A DNA stretch of 64,000 nucleotides, from NCBI GenBank assembly GCA_025738555.1, contig JAOVFP010000001.1, forward strand, positions 5,208,001 through 5,272,000. The letters are read 5' to 3'. Under the pieces are notes generated by a model that saw only the letters and a program-made list of their open reading frames with translations, was not told the origin of the DNA and made no database searches. Within the stretch, counting starts at the first letter, position 1, and every line of letters starts with the position of its first letter. Both the position numbers and the translations under genes were made by a program. This document shows, in pieces, positions 46,473 through 58,114 of this stretch. This DNA is from Cyathus striatus. Lineage: Eukaryota > Basidiomycota > Agaricomycetes > Agaricales > Nidulariaceae.

Positions 46473-47126
46473 CAGATGATGATCGGTACTTTGTACACCG
46501 AAATTCGTTTTTGCTATAACTTTGTCAATTGTTCATGTATTTACGTATAAATTTGTACATATGTTTTCCGAGAATTATACTAAAACATACTTAAATTTCA
46601 CGTCACTACGACAAGAACTGAGAGATATATTTATGTTTTATTGGTTTTGATGCGAATTCTGTGAACCACTATTCGGTTGTACAGTGTCACACAATGCGTG
46701 ACAGCCCTGCTTTCCCTGCCATCGGGCCTTCAGGGGTGTCACGCTGTGTGACACATTATGTACTATTTTGGGGGATGAGAAGGAGATCCTGCCGTTTTCA
46801 CAGTAAACACATAAACTTCCAGGAATAAAATGATATGTGCGTGCATTTAAAGTATGTACGAGTGCAAAATAAGTTCTGTATCAGCCAAAAGTGTACAAAT
46901 TCATAGGAAACAGCATTGTCAGAATTTCGAAAAATTCACAAAAACACACCAAAATCAGTATCACCATTTAAACAGAAATAGATATATAAAAAATAACATA
47001 TGTAGTCAATCTCTGTTCTATATCCTACAGGATAATGCCCAGAATTAAGTAATACATGCAAAAGTTTTAGAGAAAAGTGCTACTGTACAAAGGAGTAGTG
47101 GTGTACAAAGGACCGATCATCATCTG
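46473..47126. mobile_element. MITE-like non-autonomous DNA element, TA target duplication
   Basis: The left end reads CAGATGATGATCGGTACTTT at 46473 and the right end is its inverted copy ending at 47126. The 27-bp terminal inverted repeats (46473-46499 and 47100-47126) differ at one base. Both ends are flanked directly by TA (46471-46472 and 47127-47128). The inside is AT-rich and has no transposase. A TA duplication is typical of Tc1/mariner-type transposition, but the terminus does not allow a firm superfamily call. Confidence 0.82.
46684..46754. repeat. Long hairpin inside the MITE
   Basis: An inverted repeat of about 18-20 bp (GTGTCACACAATGCGTGACA at 46684-46703, with TGTCACGCTGTGTGACAC at 46737-46754). 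It is near-perfect apart from two extra bases in the left arm, around a 33-nt loop that is GC-richer than the rest of the element. Confidence 0.85.
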
Positions 47127-49194
47127 TATTACTTCAAAGATGATATTTCCTGTACCAGATACTATCATCTCCCCAGCGCTTCTTCAGTAATCACAGAGTA
47201 TTCCAACTAAACCGACTGCGGATTGTTCTGTGCCGAGTCACTATTCAAATATAATTATGATGATGATGCAGGAATATCTCCTGTTCTTAAGTAAAACAAA
47301 TGCAACAATATATCGTAACACTTAAGAATGTAGTTTTGACAGTTAGAAAGCCTGATCTACACATTATAAGTATCTGAACAGGCTGAGTTTAATCCCTTTT
47401 TGTCATTTTTGTGCCTTGATCTTACTGCCACCCCCGGGAGGGTTGGAACGAACGCCTATGGTAGGACGAAAGAACATTCCACCAATAGTCAGGCTGATCC
47501 GGTCACTGGTTAACTAGGTTTATACGCAAGCGCTGTAAAGTCACTATTACCTTTCCACCGAGTTACTACGCAAGATATCAAATTTCATATGCACAACTGA
47601 AGGTATAAGATAGCTCACATATCATTATCCTGATAGTTGGGACTCACGGAGAAGGTTTCGTTAGATCTAGTGCTATCCATCCATTGTTAGCCTGGGTGCG
47701 GACTTCGTACTGATACCAGCACCAATAGAAAACGTCAAACACACCTCGATTCTATCGGTTGCGATGTATCGCGACCATATCTTGATCGCGCATCGTTATA
47801 TCGTAATGAAAGGAACATGGGTAGCACTTACTGTGGTAAACCATCAGTCACTGACGCTTCATCGTACTTTGAGTCTTTGGACGACATATCGTTGGTTTTG
47901 AACAATATGTAATGCAAAGTAGTAGTCCAGTGGGTCTTATCAGATCCTACAAGTTTATACTTGTTTATAAATAGAGTAAGCAAAATCACGATTCGGTAAT
48001 GATATATTTAGGACAGAAAACGAAATACGACAGCAAAAGGCACTCTTAATTTTATATAGAGAAGTTAGTTCCCTGGGCCGATTTTCCTTCCTGGTGTGTC
48101 ATCCCGAGGTTTGCTTTATACCAACGACGGATACCCTATTACATATCTCTCTTTTTTATACACTACTTATATCTCTTACCATACTTTTACTTACGAATAG
48201 AAGCTAGATTGTCGCGACATATGGTCACCGAAATTAAATTAAATTTCAAATTTTACGTTTTTGAAGTACGTTCATGAAATATTCCAACGATTCACTGTGT
48301 CATGAAGGAATATATTTCGACCACTTCTTAACTCTATTTTACTTAGTAGACATGTCAGTGTGTCTTAAATCGTAATAGCACGATGTGAATCGTCAAACAT
48401 TACTAAAATGTGACATAGGGTCTATCCAATACTTACTGCCTATTTATAAGGAGCAGATTGAGAAGCGAAAACACACCGTTCTGGTAGATATTATCACAGC
48501 CTATGTCGTAGAGAAAATGTAATAATATATAGGGGGTGTACATTTATCGTATTCAGGAGCCGGCGCTTCAGTACTACGAAATACTATTGTCACGTAAATA
48601 AACTTCTCTCTCCAGGTGCCCTATAAAGAAAATTTTGGAAATTGTGACATAACGCCCATTATTTGACTGGCTCGTTATAGGATAACGTAATTGAAGGAAT
48701 TGCCTAAAGAGGATTGTGAATTCGGAAGGTTGTGAATGCACGTTAGTTGAGCTGCATTCGTGTCAACTTCCCCAAAAGGCGACTTCTATTTTTCGAGAAC
48801 ACCGGAAAGGTAAGAAATAAAAACATCAGCCCAGCTTTGTATCCCGACGTACGAACTTTATAAAATCAGACTTATAGTCAGACTGGTACTCGAAAGTTAA
48901 ACACCCGAAAGAACAATAAGTACTCCACCGATTTAAGTTTAAACTGTAATACAAACGCGCTGATTCTTAAATGCTTGATTAACTCATCGAGAATACAATT
49001 GGTTCTCTGTATGCAACATGGGTGAAAAGATACATCATCTTCTTATCTACAGTATTAAGGTACAGGAAGTTTTTCTTCTTTTCCATCCGCCGTGTATCAG
49101 TAACATAGCATGACCGTTCAAGAATCCAACCCATATAAAACATCACAGGTAATGACACGCGAACGTGCATGGGCCTGGAATCTCAAAAGGTAAC

Positions 49195-50577
49195 TTATGC
49201 AGAGATCTTCTCCCTGAGAAGCTTCTTGAGAGTCTCACCGTCCTCAGCGAACTTCTTGATACCCTCATGGAGCTTGTCCCAAGCCATAGAATCTTGGAGG
49301 AGTGTCCAGCGGAACTCAGGCTCGTTGTCGATGTATGAAACCTTGGCGATGGGTTCGTCTTTAGCGGCTATAAACAGTAAAATCAATTATTAGAGCGGGC
49401 CGGCGATATCCGGGATAACGGGTGAAACGTACCGAGGTTGGAGTCAAGTTTCTTGGGGACTGGGTCGGTCGACTTCTTCAGTTCCTCGAGTAGGGATGGG
49501 GAGATAGTAAGGAAGTCAACACCAGCAAGGGCTTTGATCTCGCCGACCTAAAGATGAAAAATGATAACGATTAGTTGTGTGCCGATTAAGCTCCGATTGG
49601 GTTCAATGACGCACGTTGCGGAAGGATGCACCCATGACGATGGTCTTGTAACCGTGCTGCTTGTAATAATTGAAGATGCGCTTCACGGATTGGACACCAG
49701 GGTCCTCATCACCCTCGTAGTTTTTGCCAGTGCTCTTCTTGTACCAGTCAAGGATCTAAAAGACATAACAACGATGAGAAAAGATAACCACTAGAATTGG
49801 GAATTTACTTACACGACCGACGAACGGTGAGATAAGAGTCACACCGGCCTCAGCGCAGGCAACTGCTTGACCAAACCCGAAGAGGAGGGTGAGGTTGCAG
49901 TGGATTCCATCCTCCTTCTCGAGCTCACGGGCAGCTTGGATGCCTTCCCAGGTGGAAGCGATCTTGATGAGGATGCGCTCCTTTTTGATGCTGACGGAGT
50001 CGTAGAGAGCAATGAGTTCCTTGGCCTAAAGTGATAGATTAATATCATCTCCTATCTTCATGTAGTCGACAACTCACCTTAGCCTTGGTAGCCTCCTTGT
50101 CGAAGGAGAGTCTGGCATCGACCTCAGTAGACACACGGCCGGGGATGATGGCCAAGATCTCCTTGCCAAACTCGACGAGCTGTCAAAGATGTCAGACGAT
50201 GTCTCCCGAGACTGAAATAGTTCGATGATACTTACAAGCTTGTCAATAGCAGCATTTGTCTGCTGCTCAAGGTCACCGCCCTTGGACTTCCCGTACTCGA
50301 CGGCGGCGTTGATCAGACGGGCATAGCCGGGCTTGTTAGCAGCGGCGAGGATAAGGGAAGGGTTAGTAGTGGCATCCTGTTGAAAACTAGATCAGAAAAC
50401 ATGTTCTGCATATCACAGCTTTGCATCGTACTTGGGGCTTGTAGACATCGATAGCTACACCGGGTTGGTTAGGGGCTGTTGATGAAGAAGATATGTCAAA
50501 GACTTACACTCGAAGTCACCAGAGTCGGAGACGACGACGGTGCCAGTTTGCTTAAGGAGATCAAGGGAGGTGGTCAT
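49195..50577 (-). CDS. TAL1: Transaldolase
   Basis: Eight exons in phase: 50508-50577 (ATG 50577), 50432-50454, 50236-50376, 50078-50179, 49813-50025, 49615-49755, 49433-49547, 49195-49367, giving 325 aa, a normal length. Signatures in order: DSGDFESIDVYKPQDATTNP with the family Asp, [15 protein letters not shown] with the Schiff-base Lys, [34 protein letters not shown] and [12 protein letters not shown]. The enzyme moves a dihydroxyacetone unit between sedoheptulose 7-phosphate and glyceraldehyde 3-phosphate in the non-oxidative pentose phosphate pathway, in the cytosol. Exon 2 is a 23-nt microexon coding the end of the first signature. A single-copy housekeeping gene in a gene-poor setting. 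Confidence 0.97.
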
Positions 50578-53500
50578 GGTGGTATGGAAGAGCGATGTGG
50601 AGGAAGAGGAACGTTGGAGAGCGCAATGATATAAGAAATCTTACGGCCGACGATTACTCAGAGTTCTGGTGATTGTACCATCCTAACACCGACATCAATC
50701 ACGTGATTGCTTGACAAATACACCTGGGCAAATTCTTCAATGTGCTCCTTGCGCCTTCCCCACACCCTCCTCTCCGCTCCTTCCCATGATCTCAGGCTTA
50801 CAATGTCAACTTCTCTGTTACATGGCTCTAAATTTCTGGTTTACTCACAGTTTTTACCATTTTTGTTCCTGAATTCGTGAGTTAAACAACTCGGATTTCC
50901 CTACGCAGCATGCAACTTCTCACTCAAAAATGATGAATCGTCGAATGAAGCGCTGACCGTGTTAACTTCTCGCCCGGTATACTGGACGAGACTTATGCGG
51001 CCGTACGATGTATCCATCCGGGACCGGTGTCAGAACAGGCGAACTTGGTTGCTTTCGAGTTGCGTTTCAACGTTGGCTATATGCGGCCGCGGCCGCGAGC
51101 GAATAAAAAGGTAGTAGACAGCGAAACGATGTACTGCTAAAGCTAACGGAACTCTTCGTGGGGTACTATTGTAATAACGAAAATCTAAGACTCCAAGTAT
51201 ATATGCAAAATGATTATCCCTCGCCTACAATAAGTTATGAGGCAATAGAACTCGGATCAAAGAGCTGCTAGCTAGTGCCATTGGGTACATTCCGAGCAGC
51301 TATCATCTACAATGCAACTAGCTGTTTTCTCTTGGGAACCTGAATGTTGCTATACTGACCGGTTCTGGTTACTACTACATGCTCGGACTCGGAGCACGCT
51401 GTTGCGCTGTTAGATGCGGAAAGGTCGCTGCGATTTATCGTTGTCCTAACGTATCAGACCCCAAAGAAAACCTTTCCAACTTCTCCCATCCGACTTGAAG
51501 CTTAGCTGTTAAGCACTACTTGAAGAAGACAAAGAACTAGGTTGTACCAGGTTACCAAGCGTGTAGTCAAATCATCAAGTAAGAATAATTTATGTCTGAC
51601 TCGGAGGAAAAGCTATCTCATGATACCAACGCTGTTAGATCATTGCGAAGTCCCTACTAGTAAGGCGTAGATGTTGAACTTCGTATTTTCGAATGACAGC
51701 AATTAATATCATGATAAGATAAATCACAATGATGCTGTAAGTTATACGTCCTCCTCCCGTGACGCTCGGTGATCGATTGTCAAGTTATTCCAAAGACCGC
51801 TGATCAGCTTTGGATACCTGTTCAAATGACCTAGTCTAGGCCATTGATAATTGTCAGTGTGGGCTACTTCTAGGCTAGATACGGCGAAGACATCATAAAG
51901 TCCGTGGAATCTAATTTCGGTTCCGAAGTTGCTGGAGTGGTGGAACGATTCAAGTTGGTGAACTGAGGCCTAGAGCCATGTGGCCAGGACCTCGCGCTGC
52001 TTGATACAAGGGCAGATCTTAAAATTTAATACCGGTGCTACTTAGCTGTTACCAAAAATTTACAAGCTCTTCCACTGTCGAGGATTATGATGCGCCCAAG
52101 GTGGTGCGCAAATAGTTCTTTACCAGGCGCGAAGGCACTACACGCCGTCTTTGTTGGAGATCAATTCGGGACTGAACCCGGGTGTTTCATTTTCATCTCC
52201 AGCAAACTCCTTTCCTTCTCTAATTTTGAAATACACGATTTATGACAACGGTATCTTGTCAGCTACAAGGTTTGTTGATTTGTATATTCTTCTAAGTGTC
52301 CTCGAGATCACTTCATTATTCCGTTTAAAATAGCACCGACTGTCGTACCTAACCCGATCCTTCAGAAATGACATACTAATACACGGCGACGAACAATCGG
52401 CACACATATACGCATCACGTCTGGTAGGCAATCTAGTGCGTTAACTTCCGTTCTAGCATGTCTACTTCGAGTCAGCTTTGTAGTTTCAAGTTTCAAATAT
52501 CAGCGCGCAGCGCTCAACGACGGCCTCGATGCACGAATAAGCAGTACATGATAACCCACATACCCTGCACTCTTATCTTGCGTAAGTGATAAGTAAGTTT
52601 GTAGTACGCTGAAGTACATACGTTACTCCGTCATAAATGAATCAGCGTTAACGCCGTACCTGACCCTGAGGCGGTGAAGTCAGTCGTGGCTGTGTAGCGC
52701 TGAGAACTCACTTCGTAAGTGCAAACGTTCTCCGTAGAAAACAGTATAGTTACTCAGTGTACACCGCAACAAAAAATCTGAAACATGGTCTTACCATTGT
52801 CTACCTAGTGTGCTTAACTCTAATACATAGAGTTATTTTAGTTATTTTTCAGGGACGTAGGGATTTAAACATCGGTGTTATTCAATACTTGGAAGTAAGC
52901 TCACAAAACTCCGAGAAGTTCATGGTACGGGTTTCCTGGTTAACTTGTTTCCTCCGAAGATGAGCATTAATCCTCTATGGTACATCTAAAGATACATATG
53001 GGGAGGAATCTCATTGTCAAACTATTTAAAGATCGGTCAAATATGTCTTGAGAACCAGAGATATGATAATACTATACTAGTCTGTCAAAAGCGAATGGAC
53101 GTCTAATTATACAAACCGCAATATAGCATCCCGGAAGTGCGTTTTTGGAAGGTCATAACACCCTAAAATTGACCGATACATTGTCGTAGTAATTATGGCA
53201 TATGATATCACGGCGATCGTCCATCGTAGTGGGTCGGTCGCCGTGACCAGGAAATATGTGGTTGTCATCGGTACGAAAAGAAATTCCGGGCCCTCCCATG
53301 GAATGAGAGAGAAGTATCTGGACTGAATATAGGGGGATTGAATTAATTTTAAATGCGTATGGAGGTATGGAGTAGATTTGTGTGGTAGCCACATGGGCGC
53401 CAGTGGAGACGCGACCGAAGGCGGTGGTGAGTCAGTGTCCCGTGCTGTTAGACATCCCATTGAAGTAAGTACATCCAAAACCAGGAAGTAGTACCCTTCA

Positions 53501-54204
53501 TTTTTGGAATTACTTGGATATTATAACAGCTAACAACAGCGCGAATAGATATGAGTAATGTGGTAGTTACTACGCTGAACAGACATTGAGAAATCGAGTT
53601 TTTCGACGAACTCTCCAAGTCACGTGAATGCTGCATCAACAGCATTCCCAAAACGGGATACCACGAGGCTCGAGATTTTACTTCTCTCTCCTCTTCCATC
53701 ATCGACGCGTACAGCCATTGACGCATTTCTGGTCCTGACTGCTCGATTTTACATGCCCTTGATGACTTTGCAAAAATTTTACGGCTACAGAACACAGCCA
53801 GAATATGGACATGCTTGTCCTCAGAGACGTGGCATCTGGAGTTAGAGCCCTCTAGCGTCTGTACAATACGGATGTGAAGATCAGCGTGACCTCATCTATA
53901 CTGTGAAGTCCCTTGTATATTTGGAAAGGGTCATATCAAAGGGCATGAATCACATCGGTAGTTGATACCAGCGCTGTTCCGTACCGGAAATCGTGGCTCC
54001 TGTCTCTGACCGACACATAACCTATTGAACATCCTCTATCTCAACCGTTTCTATGACTAGATCTGACTTCGGGCAGCTTCAACCCAGGTATACTTCCATA
54101 TTCGGTCATCGACGCGACTCCTTGAACCTTTAAAGATCTTTCTTGCGAGTCATGCTTTACCACACTATCTACTGTGTTCAGTTTCCACTCTCTAGAAGAT
54201 CCAA
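50578..54204. other. Gene-poor 3.6-kb region
   Basis: Holds the transaldolase promoter and otherwise only short frames. Two minus-strand frames at 53107-53795 encode hydrophobic stretches but show no consistent introns or motif. They may be remnants of a membrane protein. No repeats with clear boundaries were found. Confidence 0.45.
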
Positions 54205-55062
54205 ATGACTATGTCGTGGCAAGCTCAACCTTCTAGCTCGCGTTCTGCAGCACTCCCAACCATATGCCTGTACGATGTTCCGGGACATTCTCCTCAACCA
54301 TGGGCACCTAATATCTGGAGAATACGGTACGTCAATATAGTTTTCCAATGAACTAAATGCAGCCGCATTTCTAATTTCAACCACAATCCCTTCAGCTTCA
54401 TTTTAAATTATAAAAGGCTTCGATACAAAACTATCTGGGTTGAATTCCCAGAAGTAGAGACAACTCTCCGCTCAATCGGTGCTCCTCACAGTTCTGTGCG
54501 AAGTGACGGACGTCCCGTATACACCCTACCTGTTATCGTTGATCCGACGCGAAATCCTACAGCTCCTAAAATCCTTTCAAACACCAACACAATTGCAGAA
54601 TATCTTGAATCTACATACCCAGCACGTCCTGTATTTCCAGATGGAACGCGCGCTCTACAGTCACTTTTCGTGCATTACATACAAGAAGTATTCGCTAAGC
54701 CGCTACTTCCTATCATGGTGCCCCTCAGTCATCAACAACTCTCTGAGAGAACACAGGCTCACTTTAGAGGGGTGCAATATCCTCAAGGTGGCTTGACAGG
54801 CCCGCAGCGCGAGCAAGCTTGGCACACCGTAAAAGAACAATTTGACTTCCTCGCCGCTATAATGGAAAAGAATTGCGGTGATGGTGACGGAGTCGTGGCT
54901 ATGGGCCATGAAGTCAGCTATGCTGATTTCGCACTTTGCTCGGTTCTGATTTGGATTGAGCGGATGGCTGCTCACGATGGATGGGCAAGAGTTCGTACTT
55001 GGAATGGTGGCAGATGGCACCGTCTTTGGGAACGCTGCAAAGAATACATGGACGAATATTAA
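54205..55062 (+). CDS. Glutathione S-transferase, fungal etherase-like class
   Basis: Two exons, 54205-54326 and 54417-55062, with a 90-bp intron in phase 2, give 255 aa. A second in-frame ATG lies at 54211. The N-terminal thioredoxin-like half has ICLYDVPGH...PWAPNIWRIR, then WVEFPEVE and LPVIVDP, with SNTNTIAEYLESTYP at the glutathione site. The C-terminal helical half follows (YADFALCSVLIWIERM). The wording fits the fungal GSTs called etherase-like, which conjugate glutathione to aromatic or lignin-derived compounds; the subclass is inferred. The neighbours downstream are two secreted oxidoreductases on the same strand. Confidence 0.85.
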
Positions 55063-55852
55063 TTTCACTTGATGCGCCTTCCAAAATTTATTTTCCTTTT
55101 TTCAGCTCCAAGATAAATTTGAAACGAAAAGAATATATTTACTTCCTTCTAAAAAAGAAGGCGAACACTTTACACTTACTTATGTTCATTTAAATAGTAC
55201 AACTTTTGTTGTTTATATCTTTAACCCTCATTCTTATTGAACGCTTTGTACTTCTGGATGTCAAATATCCTCTCGATTTATAACTTTTGTAATAGTTTTG
55301 AACATGCGTATTGTTCTGGTAAATAAGAAATGTTCGTACTAGAGACATCAGGACCTCGCCGACATCTTATCGCTTCTACTTGGAAATGTTTCATGTCAAC
55401 CTCCATTCTTTGAATTATGTAGCTCAAGCATTTTTTTAGCGCCCGTGCACCAATTTCTCGTCATGTGCTTCCTGAAGCTCTTTCCCGACATCAACACTTG
55501 TTCTGCTGACTACTTTGTACATTCCAAATTTACTCAAAATGGGCTCACGCTGTCTATGACATAGCTACACGGGGTAACCAAATTGCGAATTCGACAATAC
55601 CAGGCACATAGAGGCACATTCGGCTTGAAGTTGACAGGTAGGCCAGGAAAGACTTGGACTCGACAAGTCTAAGGACCCGTTTAGACCTAAGAATGGTGAA
55701 GCGAGCAGGAACGTAAGCATTTTGAACATATGCGCAGATCATCATTGGCATCAATCTTCGGAGGCATTTCCGACATGTAAAAGGTATAAAGTGAGCGCAA
55801 TGGCCTCCGATGCCCTCGAGTACCTTCTCGGACTTGCTCCTCGTTTTCAACG
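55063..55852. other. Intergenic between GST and AA12-like gene
   Basis: AT-rich, probably GST terminator and promoter of the quinoprotein gene. The minus-strand frame at 55554-55850 has no motif. Confidence 0.45.
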
Positions 55853-57403
55853 ATGTTCAAGCTGCTCTTCTCTTCTCTAATAGGCTCCTTTGTATTGAGC
55901 TCAGGCTACGCTCAAATCATATTTCAACCTCTTGGGGTGCCTTTTAAAGCTCCAGTGACAGTAGCATCAGGCTATTCTGCTTCCGTCCTGTTCTCCAATC
56001 TCACGACTCCTCGTGGAATTGCAATCGACTCGGAGCAAAATATCCTTGTTGTCGAGAGAGGATTTGGTGTCACGGCTTTTAGTCCCACTACCAGTCCTTC
56101 GGCAGGCTGGGAACGCACGGTAGTATTTCAAGATACTACACTTACTCAAGGAATTCAAGTCGACGGGAATAAGCTCTACGTTAGCAGCGCTTCCCAAGCG
56201 GTTGTCTACACATATGATGCGACTACCAAAAGCATCCAAGGAACTGCTTCCACGGTTGTCTCTGGTCTCCCACCTGATGGAGGTACGTGCTTTCGGGACT
56301 TCTCCCAAGTTTGCAACAGCTAACGCTTGCAATGCGCTCCAACGAATAGACCTGACAACCCACACACTGCAGCTGGACAAGACAGGATCATCAACCGCAA
56401 TTCTAATAGCTTCTGGCCCTTTCACCAATATTGACATAACGGCTCGTGATCCCGCATCTGGCCGCTCTCAAATTCGGCGGTTTGTCTTAGGCTCGACTAC
56501 TCAAGCATGGTCAAGCGGCCAGGTTGTTGCTTATGGGATTCGCAATCCTGCTGGTTTTGCCTTCCTCCTACCTCTTACACGTCTCTCGCTGGAGGCAGAA
56601 ATTTATACGTCGTCGAGAATGGAGCGTCCATTGACAACGTCACAGGCTTAACGGCAGCTTTTGTTAATGACAATCCTGCGGATGAACTAGAGAAGGTTAC
56701 GTTCCATCCGGGATCTGGTAGTCCCAAATTCTATGGGTTCCCTGACTGTACTACCCTTTGGAACCCGAATGCCGATCCTGTTGGCGTACCTCAATATACA
56801 AGCCTTCCTAAAGGAGCTCAAATCAGCTTAAAATTGGATCCAACCAGGAACGACGCATGGTGTCAAACTGTTTCAAATAACCAACCACCTTCTCTGAGCT
56901 TCCAGGTAAATATTTTAAGTTACTTAGTTAAAAGTATATCTAAATGGAATGGTAGGCGCACTCTGTTCCGTTGGACATCAAATTCTATACATCGAAAGAA
57001 GCTACATCAAATGGGTTACCGTTGAGCCTTCGGGGGGATGCTTTTGTCTCTTTTCATGGATCATTCAATCGTAGCCCACCTACTGGTTACGGAGTTGTTC
57101 AGTACGTCGATTATTTTTATGTTTACAATAATACATCTTTGACTTATACCTGCAACAGTGTACCATTCCCACTACAGGAGACTTCGTCTATCACCACACT
57201 CCCGTATTCATTTATAATTCAGGCAGCAGTACTCACCACGTGTCCCGGAAATTGCATCCGTCCCGTTGGACTTGTATTTGGTGCGGATAATCGTCTATAT
57301 GTCACCAGCGACTCCAGTGGAGAGGTGCGATTTCATTGTCCAATTTCAATTAATTGTTACTCACCAAGTTTTCCAGTTGTTTGTAATTGAGAAGTCAACT
57401 TAA
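55853..57403 (+). CDS. Secreted quinoprotein dehydrogenase, AA12/sorbosone dehydrogenase-like
   Basis: ATG 55853 begins a clear signal peptide (MFKLLFSSLIGSFVLSSGYA). A beta-propeller protein of about 440-450 aa follows in five or six exons. Signatures are LTTPRGIAIDSEQNILVVER, QGIQVDGNKLYVSS, GIRNPAGFAF, YVVENGASIDN, FVSFHGSFNRSPPTGYGVV and PVGLVFGADNRLYVTSDSSG, the last followed by ELFVIEKST and the stop. The FHGS-NR-PTGY element is typical of PQQ-dependent pyranose/sorbosone dehydrogenases (CAZy AA12). They oxidise sugars outside the cell and can feed electrons to partner oxidases. The frame changes by one base near 56562, just after GFAF. Either one base is missing there, or a 41-nt intron (about 56553-56593) removes a conserved segment. 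Confidence 0.8.
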
Positions 57404-57524
57404 TCCAATGAGTACGATACCTTTATTTTAACAATGTATTTGTTCATAAAGAATATATACCAGTGTAAGTTAATGCTTCAGGCGCCGTTTGTGATATAAA
57501 ACGCCAAAGATAATTTCAGCACAA

Positions 57525-57612
57525 GGTGCTATAGTGTAGTGGTTATCACTCGGGATTTTGACTTAACTCGTCTAATCTTCCCGAAACCCAGGTTCGAGCC
57601 CTGGTAGCACCT
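57525..57612 (+). tRNA. tRNA-Gln(TTG), with intron
   Basis: The acceptor stem pairs GGTGCTA with TAGCACC, with discriminator T. The D arm TAGTGTAGTGGTTATCAC is typical for Gln/Glu. The anticodon stem pairs CGGGA with TCCCG around TTTTGA, giving anticodon TTG. About 16 nt after position 37 (CTTAACTCGTCTAATC) form the intron. The T arm has AGGTTCGAGCCCTGG. The mature length is 72 nt. Confidence 0.93.
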
Positions 57613-58114
57613 ATTGTTTTATCGGTTTTGTGGGTAATGTGGATGGAGAGAAATACCATTTAAGGCTCGTAAGAGTTAACTATGCTTTGTACTAGCCACT
57701 TTACGTACTTAGAGGCACAAATTTTAGCATGCAGTGTTTGATGATATTTGCCTACACCTTTTCTTTGGGTATCTCCGCTTGAATTGGATTTACGCGTACG
57801 CAGCTCGAATTTTCGGACGTGTTTATCAACTCGCAATGAAAATCGAGAACAACATTGACTAACCTAGAATGTATTAGTACCTCGTTCCAATTCGGAGCAC
57901 ATCAACATCATGTGAGCACGCCGTGCATCTTACGCTATTGACCAATGTTCCAATATTTATAGAATTGTTATCATTGCTTTCGTTGCCTTACGGGATTGTG
58001 GTTCTCGGATGAAGGGTTTGATATCTACTTGAAGCTAAGCCTACTGGAGGACCGCTCTTCTCCAGTCATATATCAATGCCATGTAGTCATTGTATTGACC
58101 TTCGTAAGTCATTA
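57613..58114. other. Intergenic, promoter of the GMC gene
   Basis: No gene seen. An in-frame ATG at 58076 could extend the GMC protein by 13 residues but would hide its signal peptide. Confidence 0.5.

Larger units (their letters stand above)
45191..49194. other. Gene-poor 4-kb region, with a MITE
   Basis: AT-rich, with only short frames lacking motifs. It contains the TA-flanked MITE at 46473-47126. No tRNA or conserved coding was seen. It ends at the transaldolase stop. Confidence 0.5.

Noticed and set aside
51085..51095. GCGGCCGCGGCCGC word as a vector or linker trace
   Set aside because: Surrounding sequence is ordinary fungal DNA without cloning-vector context; a chance GC-rich palindrome.
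53107..53795. Hydrophobic minus-strand ORFs, possible membrane protein
   Set aside because: No start, splice or family evidence ties them together.
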